From positions 1 to 32,852 of the forward strand of contig CALVSQ010000012.1 of the NCBI GenBank assembly GCA_944359085.1: DNA of 32,852 bases, given 5' to 3'. A program made the translations under genes and the position numbers. Shown here piece by piece: positions 32,564-32,852 of this stretch. The notes beneath the pieces are model-generated. The model was not told where the DNA came from. It saw only the letters and a list, made by a program, of their open reading frames with translations, and ran no database searches. The stretch comes from an uncultured Bacilli bacterium (GTDB lineage: Bacteria > Bacillota_I > Bacilli_A > RF39 > UBA660). How positions within the stretch are numbered: the stretch's first letter is position 1; each line of letters begins with the position of its first letter.

Positions 32564-32706
32564 TAAGAAGTCATTATAAACAAATTCTATTAGCTGTTAT
32601 TGTAATTTGTTTGTTACCTTTATTTCCTATATGTGTAGAAATAATATTTAAGTTTGGTAATTTAATAGGTTCTTCTATTAGATGTTTGACTTCTTGTCCG
32701 GTATAA
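32551..32706 (+). CDS. Small membrane peptide sharing the bacteriocin C-terminal motif; possible immunity protein
   Basis: The frame opens at GTG 32551 inside the end of peptide 2 (13-base overlap) and encodes 51 residues: MSSIIRSHYKQILLAVIVIC, a hydrophobic helix, then CVEIIFKFGNLIGSSIRCL and the end TSCPV. It has no Gly-Gly leader. The tail G-N-L-I-G-S-S-I-R-x-x-x-S-C-P-V mirrors the end of peptide 2. A strong terminator follows its stop, which supports its being the last gene of the operon. Immunity is the usual job of a small membrane protein in this place, but it could be a third bacteriocin component. The start codon is uncertain because no good ribosome site is seen. Confidence 0.55.
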   Translation: MSSIIRSHYKQILLAVIVICLLPLFPICVEIIFKFGNLIGSSIRCLTSCPV

Positions 32707-32738
32707 AAGAATGGTGAAAATCATTCTTTTTCTTTATT
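32705..32738 (+). terminator. Terminator of the bacteriocin operon
   Basis: AAAAGAATG (32705-32713) pairs with CATTCTTTT (32722-32730), followed by a T-rich tail. Confidence 0.8.
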
Positions 32739-32753
32739 TTTAATAAAAAACTA

Positions 32754-32782
32754 TTGTAAAATAAAGAAAAAAGTGATATAAT
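32754..32782 (+). promoter_or_regulatory. Promoter at the right edge
   Basis: TTGTAA (32754-32759), 17 bases, TATAAT (32777-32782) with TGA in front of the -10. It points to the right, toward the hairpin at 32810-32852. Confidence 0.6.
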
Positions 32783-32788
32783 CCTGAC

Positions 32789-32852
32789 TTTGACAGTTTT
32801 AAAAAAGCAAAAACTCCCTATGCCTTATTTTATAAAGAATTAGAGAGTTTTT
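32789..32852 (+). ncRNA. Possible short RNA or leader with terminator-like hairpin (cut by window edge)
   Basis: Downstream of the promoter at 32754, AAAACTCCCTA (32810-32820) pairs with TAGAGAGTTTT (32841-32851), with one mismatch and a 20-base loop, and the DNA ends in T. It may be a small RNA, an attenuator of the next gene, or the end of an insertion element. The window ends too soon to decide. Confidence 0.3.

Noticed and set aside
1-32852. CRISPR arrays, tRNA or rRNA genes, complete insertion sequences.
   Set aside because: No regularly spaced repeats, cloverleaf sequences, rRNA segments or transposases with inverted ends were seen by eye on either strand.

Overview
The window is AT-rich (roughly three quarters A+T by eye) and comes from a low-GC Firmicutes-type bacterium that makes a peptidoglycan wall. 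It has Shine-Dalgarno sites of the GGAGGTGAT type, a T-box leader on aspS, a ribosomal-protein L20-type leader on infC-rpmI-rplT, two MurE-type ligases and a division cluster. UGA is a normal stop codon (for example at 13308-13310 and 10574-10576), so this is the standard bacterial code and not the Mycoplasma code. The closest fit I can offer is a gut Bacilli lineage near the Erysipelotrichia or RF39-like groups; this is inference.

Layout, left to right. (1) 1-1647: the end of an FtsX-type ABC permease. (2) 1709-3474: a large prepilin-like surface protein with its own promoter. (3) 3517-4027: a dense intergenic region with a tiny minus-strand hydrophobic ORF and the T-box leader of aspS, driven by divergent promoters whose -35 boxes overlap. 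(4) 4028-7872: aspS, a membrane-anchored helical protein, a pentapeptide-repeat protein, a possible 38-residue membrane peptide and a PAP2 phosphatase. (5) 7885-9320: two divergent genes sharing a helical domain of about 60 residues. (6) 9379-11052: a CDF metal transporter overlapping a DUF362 gene that is split at an A7 run. (7) 11092-12524: the infC-rpmI-rplT operon. (8) 12597-16327: a CPBP protease, a HAD nucleotidase, a MurF-like ligase with an N-terminal membrane domain, and a Fic protein. (9) 16333-19457, minus strand: a MurE-like ligase overlapping a secreted amidase-signature enzyme. (10) 19525-28766: murE, mraY, a second prepilin-like gene, murG, murB, divIB, ftsA, ftsZ. (11) 28802-32706: an Rpn-type nuclease gene and a bacteriocin export locus, each behind a near-identical sigma-H-like promoter. 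(12) 32754-32852: a promoter and hairpin cut by the window edge.

The strongest unusual signals are these. The second prepilin gene carries a run of nine G residues near its start codon, and gaining or losing one G would stop translation before the membrane anchor. Both prepilin proteins consist of well conserved blocks that break into two short, sharply divergent segments, each ending in G-V/I-R-P/T-V-I. Twin sigma-H-like promoters link a recombination-type nuclease to a C39 bacteriocin transporter with three small peptide genes, two of which share a C-terminal motif. Together these suggest a surface and interbacterial-interaction program (variable pilus-like adhesins, competence-like sigma control, bacteriocin) placed within and beside cell-wall housekeeping genes. 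The links between these parts are inference.
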